In this document: piece by piece, positions 45,170 to 54,587 of the stretch | How positions within the stretch are numbered: position 1 is the stretch's first letter | Layout of the letters: each line of letters opens with the position of its first letter | From: Maribacter sp. MMG018 | Lineage (GTDB): Bacteria; Bacteroidota; Bacteroidia; Flavobacteriales; Flavobacteriaceae | Direction of reading: 5' to 3' | DNA: 64,000 bases | Assembly: GCF_018100785.1 (NCBI RefSeq) | Contig: NZ_JAGJEC010000001.1 | Span: 930,001-994,000 of the forward strand | Made by a program: the position numbers and the translations under genes | The notes under the pieces: model-generated | Seen by the model: the letters and a program-made list of their open reading frames with translations, nothing else | Told to the model about the DNA's origin: nothing | Database searches by the model: none

Positions 45170-46780
45170 ATGATAAATTATAATTCGGCCATTGACGTTG
45201 TTCGTAAAATAAAGGCCAAACACGGAAATACCTGGGCTTCCATAAACCCAGAGAATGCGGCGCGTATGATCGCCCAAAACCGCTTTAAAACAGGATTGGA
45301 TATCGCCAAATACACCGCCTCCATTATGCGTAAAGACATGGCGGAGTATGATGCCGACCCTACCAACTACACCCAATCATTGGGTTGCTGGCACGGTTTT
45401 GTGGCGCAACAAAAAATGATAGCAGTGAAAAAACACCACGGCACCACATCCAAAACATACTTGTATTTGTCCGGTTGGATGGTGGCAGCACTACGTTCGG
45501 AACTTGGTCCTTTACCGGATCAGTCCATGCACGAAAAAACCGCAGTGCCCAAATTGATAGAAGAGATTTACACCTTTTTACGCCAAGCGGATGCGGTAGA
45601 ACTCAACGACCTTTTCCGTCGTTTGGATGCCGGGGAGGATGTACAAGATGAGATAGATAATTTCGAAACACATGTAGTGCCGATCATTGCCGATATAGAT
45701 GCAGGTTTTGGTAATGAAGAGGCGACTTATTTGTTGGCAAAAAAAATGATAGAGGCCGGTGCATGTGCCCTTCAAATAGAAAATCAGGTGTCCGATGCCA
45801 AACAGTGTGGTCACCAAGACGGTAAGGTAACGGTGCCGCACGAAGATTTTATTGCCAAGTTAAATGCCTTGCGCTATGCCTTTTTAGAGTTGGGCGTAGA
45901 AGAAGGTATAATCGTTGCCCGTACAGATTCTGAAGGTGCCGGTCTTACCCAAAAGTTGCCTGTGTCTCAGAAAGAAGGGGACTTGGCATCGCAGTACATG
46001 GATTTTATAGAGGCCGAAGAAGTATCTGCCGATGAGGTAAAGGACAACGATGTGCTGTTTAAACGTAACGGTAGATTGGTGCGGCCGGTACGAATGCCAA
46101 ATGGCCTGTATAAGTTTAAGGAAAACTCCAACATAGACAGGGTGGTGCTAGATTGTATAACCAGCCTGCGTAATGGTGCCGATCTACTTTGGATCGAGAC
46201 CCCGACCCCGCATGTGGGACAGATAGCGCACATGGTAAATAGGGTCAAAGAGGAAATACCCAATGCCAAATTGGTCTATAACAACTCGCCCTCTTTTAAT
46301 TGGACGCTCAACTTTAGGCAGCAGGCCTACGATGCCATGAAAGAGGCGGGTGAAGATGTTTCCGAGTATGACCGCGAGGCCTTAATGGATGCCAAATATG
46401 ATGGGTCGGAATTATCTGCCCGTGCCGATGAAATGATCCGTTCGTTTCAGTTGGAAGCATCCAAGCACGCAGGGGTTTTCCATCACTTGATTACCTTACC
46501 TACATACCATACGACAGCGTTGCATATGAATGATCTTGTAGCGGGATATTTTGGAGACATGGGTATGTTGGCCTATGTAGATAGTGTTCAACGACAAGAA
46601 ATACGTAAAGGTGTTTCTTGTGTTAAACATCAGCGTATGGCAGGTTCGGATCTTGGGGATGATCATAAGACCTTTTTTGCGGGAGAAAAAGCCCTCAAGG
46701 CAAGTGGTGAAAAGAATACGAGCAATCAGTTCGAGTTCAATAAAAAAAGTGCAAGAAAAGAGCCGATACTTGCAAAGTAA
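45170..46780 (+). CDS. aceA: Isocitrate lyase
   Basis: A 536-residue enzyme cleaving isocitrate to succinate and glyoxylate. The metal-binding DIDAGFGN and the active-site loop Cys213 in QCGHQDGKVTVP are intact; VARTDSEGAG and the C-terminal NNSPSFNW motif also match. It is about 100 residues longer than the E. coli-type enzyme, with an insertion near residues 260-310, as in long bacterial and eukaryotic forms. It follows aceB and is closed by a strong terminator. Confidence 0.95.
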   Translation: MINYNSAIDVVRKIKAKHGNTWASINPENAARMIAQNRFKTGLDIAKYTASIMRKDMAEYDADPTNYTQSLGCWHGFVAQQKMIAVKKHHGTTSKTYLYLSGWMVAALRSELGPLPDQSMHEKTAVPKLIEEIYTFLRQADAVELNDLFRRLDAGEDVQDEIDNFETHVVPIIADIDAGFGNEEATYLLAKKMIEAGACALQIENQVSDAKQCGHQDGKVTVPHEDFIAKLNALRYAFLELGVEEGIIVARTDSEGAGLTQKLPVSQKEGDLASQYMDFIEAEEVSADEVKDNDVLFKRNGRLVRPVRMPNGLYKFKENSNIDRVVLDCITSLRNGADLLWIETPTPHVGQIAHMVNRVKEEIPNAKLVYNNSPSFNWTLNFRQQAYDAMKEAGEDVSEYDREALMDAKYDGSELSARADEMIRSFQLEASKHAGVFHHLITLPTYHTTALHMNDLVAGYFGDMGMLAYVDSVQRQEIRKGVSCVKHQRMAGSDLGDDHKTFFAGEKALKASGEKNTSNQFEFNKKSARKEPILAK

Positions 46781-46798
46781 GATTATCTGAACATTGTT

Positions 46799-46829
46799 AA
46801 AAGGCGGCACTACCTAAGTGTCGCCTTTT
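46799..46829 (+). terminator. Intrinsic terminator after aceA
   Basis: AAAAGGCGGCACT pairs with AGTGTCGCCTTTT (one G-T pair) around a 5-base loop, ending in a T run at 46829. It closes the aceBA unit before the RraA-type gene at 46856. Confidence 0.75.
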
Positions 46830-46855
46830 AAACCAGTTCATAAAGTGAGAAATAA

Positions 46856-47350
46856 ATGTTACCTACTACATTGTTTACAACAGCGGATCTATGTGATCAA
46901 TATCCGGAACAAGTGCTTTGTGCCGATTCTATTTTTCAGGATTTTGGAAACAAAAATTCGTTCTTTGGAAAAATAACCACCTTAAAATTATTTGAAGACA
47001 ATACAAAGGTGCGCCAGCAATTAGAATTGGACGGAACAGGAAAAGTATTGGTGATAGATGGGGGAGCTTCGTTACGGTGTGCCCTAGTGGGTGATCGGTT
47101 GGCGGCATTGGCCATTAAGAACCACTGGTCGGGCATTATTATCAATGGTTGTATTCGCGACAGCGCCCTTATCAATACCATGAATGTTGGTATTAGGGCC
47201 CTCAATACATGTCCCGTGAAAAGTATTAAACGCAATAGCGGTGAAAAAGACATTCCCGTCAAATTTGCCGGAGTTACCTTTGCTACGGATCACTATGTTT
47301 ATGTAGATTCGGACGGAATACTCTTGAGCGAACAAAACCTGTTGGACTAA
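46856..47350 (+). CDS. RraA-family protein (aldolase/oxaloacetate decarboxylase type)
   Basis: A 164-residue protein with the length and order of E. coli-type RraA: LCDQYPEQV start, VLVIDGGASLRCALVGDRLA, and the NGCIRDSALINTM motif with the Arg and Asp that bind oxyanion and metal in the aldolase-active members. Members act as 4-hydroxy-4-methyl-2-oxoglutarate aldolase/oxaloacetate decarboxylase or as RNase E inhibitor. Bacteroidota often lack the E. coli-type RNase E scaffold, and the gene sits between isocitrate lyase and a glyoxylate-type aminotransferase, so a 2-oxoacid role is more plausible. It is followed after 10 bases by the aminotransferase gene. Confidence 0.8.
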   Translation: MLPTTLFTTADLCDQYPEQVLCADSIFQDFGNKNSFFGKITTLKLFEDNTKVRQQLELDGTGKVLVIDGGASLRCALVGDRLAALAIKNHWSGIIINGCIRDSALINTMNVGIRALNTCPVKSIKRNSGEKDIPVKFAGVTFATDHYVYVDSDGILLSEQNLLD

Positions 47351-47360
47351 AAAAAAGAAT

Positions 47361-48536
47361 ATGAAACATAGAAAATTACTGATGATTCCGGGGCCTATAG
47401 AATTTGAACCGGAAGTTCTACGGGCTATGGGAGTAGCAACTACCAGTCATGTAGCACCTAATTTTATAGAGGTTTTTGGAAATAGTCTCGAGTTGATGAA
47501 GAAAATATGGAAGGCTCCAAATGGTCAGCCTTTTATAGTTGCGGGAAGCGGTACGTTGGCCATGGATATGGCAGCGGCCAACCTGATAGAAAACGGAGAT
47601 GCTGCTTTGGTGGTTTCAACCGGATATTTTGGGGAACGCTTTCAGGATATTTTGGAACGTTATGGTGCTAGCACCACTCTATTAAAGGCTCCTATAGGAG
47701 AAGTGGTGAGTTTAGAGGCTATAGAAAAAGAGCTTAAACAAAAGCCGTATAAAATGATGGTTTTTACCCATGTAGATACCTCTACAGGGGTTTTGGTAGA
47801 CCCCGAACCTATGGCCCAATTGGCACAAAAATATAATGTTATAAGTGTTATGGACGGTGTTTGCTCGGTCGGGGGAGAAGATATTAAGCAAGAAAAGTGG
47901 GGTATAGATATTGTTCTCACGGGATCTCAAAAAGCCATTGGTGTTCCACCAGGTCTTGCATTGTTGGTTGCTTCCCAAAAAGCTATGGAGGTATGGAAAA
48001 ATAGGAAAACACCGGTGTTCAACTACTATGCGGATTGGAACAATTGGTTACCTGTTATGCAGGCCTACGAAGAAAGACGCCCCTCCTATTTTGCGACACC
48101 TGCCGTTAACTTGATCTTGGCCTTGGAAACAAGCTTAAAAATTTTGGATTACGAAGGTATGGGCAACAGGGTGAAAAGGCATCAAAATTTGGCTCGGGCA
48201 TTTAGAGAAGCTTTAAAGGCTTTAGATTTGACGATCTTGCCCAAAACACCATCCATAGCGGCCAATACCTTAACAGCGGCATACTATCCCAAAGATATAA
48301 ATGCAGCAGCGCTACGTAGTAGAATGGCCGAGAACAATGTAATCATTGCCGGAGGGCTGTTGCCCGAAATAAAAACCACTTATTTTAGGGTAGGTCATAT
48401 GGGCTCGGTCTCCGCAAATGATCTAGTAGCGGTGTTAAGTGCCTTAGAGCGTGCTTTGGCAGAGCTAGACTATTCTTTTAAACCAGGGGAAAGTCTACAA
48501 GCATTTCAAAATGCGATTTTACGATCTGGAAATTAA
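47361..48536 (+). CDS. Alanine/serine-glyoxylate aminotransferase family protein
   Basis: A 391-residue class V PLP aminotransferase. The PLP Lys191 lies in LTGSQKAIGVPPGLALL, the ring Asp in VMDGVCSVGGED, and the opening LLMIPGPIEFEPEVLRAMG and HVAPNFIEVFGNSLELMK are the family start. The C-terminal RVGHMGSVSANDLVAVLSALERAL is typical of the alanine-glyoxylate branch. It would convert glyoxylate to glycine, balancing aceA. It is in operon with the RraA-type gene (10-base gap). Confidence 0.88.
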   Translation: MKHRKLLMIPGPIEFEPEVLRAMGVATTSHVAPNFIEVFGNSLELMKKIWKAPNGQPFIVAGSGTLAMDMAAANLIENGDAALVVSTGYFGERFQDILERYGASTTLLKAPIGEVVSLEAIEKELKQKPYKMMVFTHVDTSTGVLVDPEPMAQLAQKYNVISVMDGVCSVGGEDIKQEKWGIDIVLTGSQKAIGVPPGLALLVASQKAMEVWKNRKTPVFNYYADWNNWLPVMQAYEERRPSYFATPAVNLILALETSLKILDYEGMGNRVKRHQNLARAFREALKALDLTILPKTPSIAANTLTAAYYPKDINAAALRSRMAENNVIIAGGLLPEIKTTYFRVGHMGSVSANDLVAVLSALERALAELDYSFKPGESLQAFQNAILRSGN

Positions 48537-48587
48537 AACAATAGCTACGTATATGATGTTTTGCTAATGCGAATCTAGGTTGAAAAA

Positions 48588-48609
48588 ATCCCCGACGCTT
48601 GTCGGGGAT
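48588..48609. terminator. Bidirectional hairpin terminator
   Basis: ATCCCCGAC (48588-48596) and GTCGGGGAT (48601-48609) form a perfect 9-base stem with a 4-base loop between two convergent genes, with an A run on one side and ATATATTTTAA on the other. Confidence 0.8.
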
Positions 48610-48624
48610 ATATATTTTAATGAA

Positions 48625-50118
48625 CTATGGGGTGGGTTGTTGTTTTAGGAAGTCGGACTTGATTTTTTTACGGTCCAGTTTGCCCGTTTCGTTCTTGGGG
48701 ATGTTTCCCACAAAATAAAATTCGGAGGGAATCTTAAACTTGGCCAAATGCGTTTTGCAAAAGCTTTTAAGCTCCTCTTTGTCGGGCTCGGGCTCCGCTA
48801 CCAGAAAGGCCACTCCGCATTCGCCCCATTTTTTATGGGGCACGGCGATCACCACGGCTTCCCGTATGTTCGGGTGCTGTAGCAAGGCCCGCTCTACCTC
48901 GGCGGGGTACACGTTTTCGCCTCCGCTGATGTACATGTTCTTCTTGCGGTCCATAATATAGATAAAGCCCTCATCGTCCATTCTTCCAATGTCACCGGTA
49001 CGTAGCCAATGGTCTATTTTTGCCGCTTTGGTGGTTTCGGGATTCTTCCAATATCCGGGCATGACCATGGGGCCGCCGATCAATATTTCACCGGGGGTAT
49101 CGGTAGGGGCGTCGTTTCCGTCTTCCCCTAAAATCCTTACATCTACATAAAAATTGGGCTTACCGATAGAACCTTGTTTTCTATGGGCATCGTCTTGATG
49201 CAAAGAGGTCAGGTTGGGGCCGGCTTCCGTAAGTCCGTAGCCCTGTCTGATAGGTACGTTTTTACGGTGGAAGGTTTCGATAAGGTTCAAAGGCATACTT
49301 TCCCCGCCTACTACAATATAGTGGAGGCAGCTTATATCGGCCCTTGTAAATTCCGGTAGTTCGGCCATCATTTTTAACATGGTGGGCACGGCCATAAACA
49401 AGTCTAACCGTTCCTCGACGATACAGTTGAGCACTGCCAGGGCATCAAATTTTTTGAACATGATCACCGTACCGCCCCGATGCAGCACGGGCGTTAAAAG
49501 CACGTTCCAACCGCCGGTATGGAAGAGCGGCATGCAGTTGAGGGTAACGGTGTCGTTATTGATCAATAGGCTCTGGGTGGTGTTTATACTGTTCCAAAAA
49601 AGCATTTTATGGGTATAAAGAATGCCCTTGGGAAGCCCCGTAGTGCCACTGGTGTACAGTATAAATAGGGGAGCGTCTTCGGTGAGTTTCGGTTCGCTTG
49701 CCCGGGGAGCCCTCTTTCCTATAAAATGATATACGGATGCGAGGTCTTGGAACTTGGTCTGTACATTGAGGTCGTCATGCGCCACACAACCATCGGTATA
49801 GGCCAGTTTGCACTGCGAGTCGCTCAAAAGCGCCTCAATTTCCTTGGGTGCCAATCTAAAATTTATGGGTACCAAGATGATGCCCGTCTTTTGGGCGACG
49901 GCAAAAAGAATCACCTGTGCCAGGTGGTTTTCGGCAATAATCGCCACCCGATCGCCCATGGCCATTTGGTAATCCTCCCGTAGGTGTTGTGCCAAGGCAT
50001 TGGCCGCCGTATCTATTTCTTTATACGTGAGGCTCCTGCCCGAAACGGGATCCTTGACCGCCGTTTTATTAGGGTGGTAGTCCGCCCACTTGTTAAACCA
50101 ATCAAAGGTATTGAACAT
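48625..50118 (-). CDS. AMP-forming acyl-CoA synthetase
   Basis: A 497-residue adenylate-forming enzyme. The P-loop-like motif FILYTSGTTGLPKG is at about residue 155-168, GYGLTEAGP and TGDIGRMDDEGFIYIMDRKKNMYISGGENVYP are the later ANL motifs, and the final PKNETGKLDRKKIK holds the catalytic Lys. It activates an organic or fatty acid to an acyl-CoA. A longer frame from 50229 overlaps the KAS III-like gene, so the ATG at 50118, 17 bases after that gene's stop, is chosen. It is last in a five-gene minus-strand operon. Confidence 0.9.
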   Translation of the reverse strand: MFNTFDWFNKWADYHPNKTAVKDPVSGRSLTYKEIDTAANALAQHLREDYQMAMGDRVAIIAENHLAQVILFAVAQKTGIILVPINFRLAPKEIEALLSDSQCKLAYTDGCVAHDDLNVQTKFQDLASVYHFIGKRAPRASEPKLTEDAPLFILYTSGTTGLPKGILYTHKMLFWNSINTTQSLLINNDTVTLNCMPLFHTGGWNVLLTPVLHRGGTVIMFKKFDALAVLNCIVEERLDLFMAVPTMLKMMAELPEFTRADISCLHYIVVGGESMPLNLIETFHRKNVPIRQGYGLTEAGPNLTSLHQDDAHRKQGSIGKPNFYVDVRILGEDGNDAPTDTPGEILIGGPMVMPGYWKNPETTKAAKIDHWLRTGDIGRMDDEGFIYIMDRKKNMYISGGENVYPAEVERALLQHPNIREAVVIAVPHKKWGECGVAFLVAEPEPDKEELKSFCKTHLAKFKIPSEFYFVGNIPKNETGKLDRKKIKSDFLKQQPTP

Positions 50119-50135
50119 AGGTATTCTAGGTATTC

Positions 50136-51122
50136 TTATAGTATAAATGCATTTGCCGCAAAGGCCAGTCCTCCTCCAGATCCGATAAAAAACAGGGTGT
50201 CGTCCTCTTTTACCTTTTGCTGTTCCCATGCCTCGTGAAAGGCCATCGGTATACAGGCCGAACCCGTATAGCCGTAGTGGTGCATCACGGTGTGGGCCTT
50301 GTTCTGGTCCACATCCAAGATACGAAGGGTTTCTTTAATCGCATTGATATTGATCTGGGTAATAAAAAATTGATCTACTTCCTTTATACCGACATTCATA
50401 TTGCCGGCAAGCTCTTTGGCCAGGCCGCTCCACATTTGAGGATTCAGCTCGGGCGGAAATTTTTTTACGAACTTCAGTTTGTGGTCGTTTTGCTGTAGCA
50501 CCTCGTCCGATATCGGTTTTTTGGTGCCTCCGCCATAAATACCCATCCAATCGGTATACTGCCCTTGCGAGATGAGCTTTCCGGTTTGGTGACCCTTGTG
50601 TTTCTCTTCCGTAGCCGTAAGTACCACGGCCCCGGCGCCATCGGCAAAGAGGGTGACGGTCTTCTTGTCCGTCTTGTTTAAATATTTGCTCATGGCATAG
50701 GCCCCCACCACCAGTACGTTGTTTACCGATCCGCTACGGATGTAATGGGTGGCCGTTTCTGTGGCCGTCACAAAACCTGCACAGGCGGCATTTAGGTCAA
50801 AAGTACCTGCGTTTTTGGCCCCCAACCGATGTTGCAATACTGCGGCCGTTGATGGGGAAATGTATTCCGGGGTATCGGTGGCTACGATGATCAGGTCGAT
50901 ATCGTACGGATTCAGTCCTGCATTTTTCAGGGCTTCCGCTGCGGCACCATGGCACAGGTCGGCGGTAGATTCGTTCTCTTGGCACCATCTACGTTCGTAA
51001 ATCTGCACGTTTTCACGTAACCAGGTATCCACATCCTCGCCCAAAAGCTCGTTAAAATAGGCATTGGGGAGTATTTGATCGGGAACGTACATTCCCGAAG
51101 CAATGATCTTTGCGTTCTTCAT
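50136..51122 (-). CDS. KAS III-like thiolase-fold protein with altered active site
   Basis: A 328-residue FabH-fold protein. The nucleophile Cys114 is present in FDLNAACAGFVTA, and EYISPSTAAVLQHRLG and DGAGAVVL also match FabH. At the place of the catalytic His (PHQAN in FabH) the sequence reads FFITQIN, giving Thr255, and at the Asn of GNTSAAS it reads GYTGSAC, giving Tyr285. Decarboxylating condensation uses both residues, so this protein probably does an acyl transfer or other non-decarboxylating step. Whether it acts with the acyl-CoA synthetase downstream is inferred from operon position (17-base gap). Confidence 0.85.
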   Translation of the reverse strand: MKNAKIIASGMYVPDQILPNAYFNELLGEDVDTWLRENVQIYERRWCQENESTADLCHGAAAEALKNAGLNPYDIDLIIVATDTPEYISPSTAAVLQHRLGAKNAGTFDLNAACAGFVTATETATHYIRSGSVNNVLVVGAYAMSKYLNKTDKKTVTLFADGAGAVVLTATEEKHKGHQTGKLISQGQYTDWMGIYGGGTKKPISDEVLQQNDHKLKFVKKFPPELNPQMWSGLAKELAGNMNVGIKEVDQFFITQININAIKETLRILDVDQNKAHTVMHHYGYTGSACIPMAFHEAWEQQKVKEDDTLFFIGSGGGLAFAANAFIL

Positions 51123-51143
51123 AAATCTTATTTGTAAGGGTCT

Positions 51144-53600
51144 TTAATCCAGATGAATTTTTGTTTCCAGAACATAGAGTCCGCGTGTGGGAGGTGCAGC
51201 GGTAAACTCGCGCAGCTCGTTGTTGAACAGGTTGGTGGCCGCCAAGGAAACGGTAACCTTGTCGCTTACCCTATACCCGATATTCAGGTCCATGGTAACA
51301 AATCCGCCCAAGGGACCGTAGTTATAGGCATCTCCACTAGGCGCATCCTCCACAATGGGAACCCCTCTATAGGTCATTCCCGGAAGGGTCTCGGAAGCGA
51401 TCTGGAAACTGGAGAAGTAATTGTATTTCTGTACCGCTCTTCCGAAAACAGAGCCAAAAAAACGAGAACCGTAATAGTTGATGCCGAGTCCGCCCTTGTT
51501 TTTTGGTGCATTGACCAAGAAATCGAGGAAGTTCACCTCGCCATCGTTGTTAAAATCGTTCTCCATATTGTCCTCATCATAAGAGTAATCGAAATAGGAA
51601 TAGTTGGCCGTCATACTCCATTCCGGAGAAAAGGAATAGGTAAGGCTAAGGTCGGCCCCGTAGGTGTTCACTTCCCCAAAATTGATATAGGTAGCCACCA
51701 ACCCATTATACACTCCATAGGCGGCCTGCACCTCTTCAATAGGGGTATCGCCGCGTTGGGTAGTAACGCCCACAACGGTAACGGGACTCAAAAAGTCTTT
51801 GTTTATATTGTAATAGGCATTGACATCGGCATACAATTTATTGGCAAGGGTACCTCGGTAGCCTATTTCATAGGTACTCACCTTTTCTACATCCTGGGGG
51901 TCTACCTTCGAACCATCGGCCAGGGTAAAACCTTCCGCGTTACCTAGAATAAGGCCTCCAAAAAGGTTGCCGTACATATTTAAGATCGTTGGGGCGGCGA
52001 TACCTTGCCCGTAAGTAAGTCTAAAACTTCCTTTTTCCAGCTCTTTTGAAATACCGAGCTTGGGAATAAAGTTGGTGCCGTAGATCTCATGGTTGTCTAC
52101 ACGTGCGGCGCCCAAGGCCTTGAATCCGCTTCCAAAATCATAGGTCAGGTGCAGGTAGCCACCCAACTGTGAAACATCGATGGAGTCGTCTTCGTTCTCG
52201 TCCAAAAGATAGGTCCCCAAGCTATTGGCCATATCCTTTTGGTATTGTACTCCCGTAATCAGGTCCAATTTTTCGAACAAGGTATTGCTGTACTGTACTT
52301 CGGCGTTCCATCGTTTTGAATCGTCCTTAAAACGGGCACCGCTGAGATAGGAAAACTCACCTGCCGCTTCCTCGGGACTCAACCCAGAATCGATGCCTAC
52401 GTAGTATTGCTTTGTACGGTCGTCTATGGAATAGGTGTCATCGGTCTTACTGGTGGTGAAATAGGTCTGCGCAAAAAAGTTCTTGGTGTTGAACCGTAGT
52501 TGGAACACATTGATGCGCCAATCTATGATCTGGTTTCTACCTACATTGGTAGGAGAAAGGTAGGTACTGTTGCTATGGCCGTAGGTAGCGATAAGGTCGG
52601 TACCGGCCTTTGGCGTAAAATAGGCACTTGCCTCGGTCTTAAAGAATTCGACATTGTTGTCGAGCTCAAATTCTTCATAAGCTTCTTTAACGCCATCCAT
52701 TCCCGGACTTCCATCGGCCAATTTACGGTCTATGTAAACCGAATCCGCATAGTGGAATTCCTTGGCCTTGGTGTATTCACCAGTAGCCTTGAAGGCCCAT
52801 TTATCGTTGAACTTTTTAGCGAATCGCAATCTTCCCGAATAGTAGGCATCACCATCTCCGGTGACACCAAGGTTACCTGCAACCGTCAGTCCTTCGTGTT
52901 TACGTGGATCTTTGGTAATGGTATGAATGAGTCCGTTATGGGCATTGGGACCGTAAAGCGTGGCATTCGGACCCAAGATAAGTTCTACCTGCTCGGTATC
53001 TTCCTTGATGGTGGTGGTCAAAGGCCCCATGGGAAGCCCCGTAGCGATCAAGGACGAAAAGCGATTGTCTACGACCTGAAGGTTCTTGGAGTTGAAATTG
53101 GAATTAAAACCACGAATATTAAAGGCCGGTGCGGCGATACCCGCCCTAAAATAATCGACCCCTTTTTTGCGGGCCAGCAGCTCTGCGGGGTTACCGGCAT
53201 AACGTTCTATTTCACGGGCTCCGATGGTAATTACGGTGGCGGTGGAACTGGTTAGTTTTTCCGCCTTTTTTGATCCGGAATACACCACTACCTCGTCGAG
53301 AAAGCTACCAGGGGACAGTACAAAATCTATGGTGGTGGTCCCCGAGATATCCACGTTTTTTGAGGACGCCGAAAAACCGACGTACGAAGCCTCGAGCAAG
53401 ACCTTTCCCGTAGGCAGTGAAAGTTCGTAGTTACCATCCATATCGGCAGTGGTTCCCACCCCGAGTTCAATGGCATATACGGTGGCACCCGATAAACCTA
53501 TGCCCTCCTCATCGGTGACCTTTCCGGTAACCGTGACTTCTTGTGCGTTCAGGGCTATACAGCCTACAAAGAACAGCATCATTACAGCTAAATGTTTCAT
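51144..53600 (-). CDS. TonB-dependent receptor with carboxypeptidase-like N-domain
   Basis: An 818-residue outer membrane transporter. A signal peptide ends at LNAQ (about residue 19), a carboxypeptidase-D-like domain follows (20-110), then plug (YSGSKKAEKLTSSTATVITI, GIAAPAFNIRGFNS, EQVELILGPNATLYGPNAHNGLIHTITK) and barrel ending with an aromatic strand. The plug reads GPNATLYGPNAHNG rather than the common GPASALYG. It lies between an exported hydrolase and a KAS III-like enzyme in one operon, suggesting uptake of an ester-, acyl- or lipid-like compound. No STN domain. Confidence 0.88.
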   Translation of the reverse strand: MKHLAVMMLFFVGCIALNAQEVTVTGKVTDEEGIGLSGATVYAIELGVGTTADMDGNYELSLPTGKVLLEASYVGFSASSKNVDISGTTTIDFVLSPGSFLDEVVVYSGSKKAEKLTSSTATVITIGAREIERYAGNPAELLARKKGVDYFRAGIAAPAFNIRGFNSNFNSKNLQVVDNRFSSLIATGLPMGPLTTTIKEDTEQVELILGPNATLYGPNAHNGLIHTITKDPRKHEGLTVAGNLGVTGDGDAYYSGRLRFAKKFNDKWAFKATGEYTKAKEFHYADSVYIDRKLADGSPGMDGVKEAYEEFELDNNVEFFKTEASAYFTPKAGTDLIATYGHSNSTYLSPTNVGRNQIIDWRINVFQLRFNTKNFFAQTYFTTSKTDDTYSIDDRTKQYYVGIDSGLSPEEAAGEFSYLSGARFKDDSKRWNAEVQYSNTLFEKLDLITGVQYQKDMANSLGTYLLDENEDDSIDVSQLGGYLHLTYDFGSGFKALGAARVDNHEIYGTNFIPKLGISKELEKGSFRLTYGQGIAAPTILNMYGNLFGGLILGNAEGFTLADGSKVDPQDVEKVSTYEIGYRGTLANKLYADVNAYYNINKDFLSPVTVVGVTTQRGDTPIEEVQAAYGVYNGLVATYINFGEVNTYGADLSLTYSFSPEWSMTANYSYFDYSYDEDNMENDFNNDGEVNFLDFLVNAPKNKGGLGINYYGSRFFGSVFGRAVQKYNYFSSFQIASETLPGMTYRGVPIVEDAPSGDAYNYGPLGGFVTMDLNIGYRVSDKVTVSLAATNLFNNELREFTAAPPTRGLYVLETKIHLD

Positions 53601-53660
53601 TTTCGTTTGGTTTTATGAGTTAATTGATTTTAAATTTTGTTGTTGTATTTCTGTTTTAGA

Positions 53661-54587
53661 TTACTTGCCATCTATTGTTTCGATAATACAGGTGTTTACG
53701 GCATCACTTTGGTCCCAGAGCACAAAATGCCCGGCTTCGTCCAACTGTTGTATTCTAATTTTTGGATAATCTATGCGTAGTTTTTCTAAGAGGTCATCCA
53801 AGCTAAGTTGGGGATGAAGTATCTTGTTCGGTATCAGCATGTCGTTCTTGCCATAAATGACCTGTATAGGTACCTTTATATCCGCTATCTTATCGTATAC
53901 CGGTTCGGCTAGCATGGCATGGATACTCCGTACTACGGTAGATACATAGGTCTTATATTTTTCGGTGTCCTTTTTGATTTCGAACCGATCATTGACCATA
54001 AATTGAGCATCATCGGGAACCTTCGCTCCATAAAAATTGATATTGAAGTTTTGTTGGATCTGTGCGTCGGTCAGGTTCAGGTAGAGCTGATTGTTGACCA
54101 CGGCTTGAAACCAGTTTTTGTCGTCTTGGCTAAATTGCTCGAGTCCGGCAGGAGCCAACAACACCATGTTTTTTAACCAGTCGGGCTGTTGTGAGGCAGC
54201 CAATTGCATGGCTATTTGTCCCCCCATGGAATGCCCTACAAGCGTTACCCGCTCCCATTTTTTTAGGGTGATGAATTCTGAAACAACCTTGGCGTAATTG
54301 TCCATTCCCGGTACAAAGTCTCCTAGCTTGGTGTTTCCAAAACCGGGAAGGTCCAAGGCGACCACCTTTGCTTTTTCCGACAAGGCCGGAATGTTCTTTT
54401 GATAGGCCTTGGCGTTGCTGCCCAACCCATGGATCAAGACCACGGTATGGTCTCCAGTGCCGGCTTCATGGTAACTTAGGGTGATATTACTGGTTGGCAA
54501 CAATAGTTCCGATGACTTTATTTCTTGGCTCATAAGCGTAGAAAGGGTTAGAAAAATGAGGGACGAAAACAAATACTTAACTTTCAT
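53661..54587 (-). CDS. Exported alpha/beta-hydrolase
   Basis: A 308-residue hydrolase with a signal peptide (residues 1-20, ending LMSQ). The oxyanion strand VVLIHGLGSNAK, the nucleophile elbow GHSMGGQ with Ser120, the acid Asp in VIYGKNDMLIP and the catalytic His in LDEAGHFVLWDQSD complete the triad. It should hydrolyse an ester or related bond in the periplasm or outside. Its start overlaps the end of the symporter gene by 11 bases, so translation may be coupled. Esterase or lactonase activity is likely; the substrate is unknown. Confidence 0.88.
   Translation of the reverse strand: MKVKYLFSSLIFLTLSTLMSQEIKSSELLLPTSNITLSYHEAGTGDHTVVLIHGLGSNAKAYQKNIPALSEKAKVVALDLPGFGNTKLGDFVPGMDNYAKVVSEFITLKKWERVTLVGHSMGGQIAMQLAASQQPDWLKNMVLLAPAGLEQFSQDDKNWFQAVVNNQLYLNLTDAQIQQNFNINFYGAKVPDDAQFMVNDRFEIKKDTEKYKTYVSTVVRSIHAMLAEPVYDKIADIKVPIQVIYGKNDMLIPNKILHPQLSLDDLLEKLRIDYPKIRIQQLDEAGHFVLWDQSDAVNTCIIETIDGK

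Noticed and set aside
50119-50229. N-terminal extension of the acyl-CoA synthetase
   Set aside because: It overlaps the end of the KAS III-like gene and is Arg/Gly-rich shadow sequence; homologues start like MFNTFDWFNKW.
51153-53255. Long forward-strand open frames (264 and 251 codons) opposite the TonB receptor gene
   Set aside because: They are antisense shadows of the 818-residue receptor, with no domain or start context of their own.
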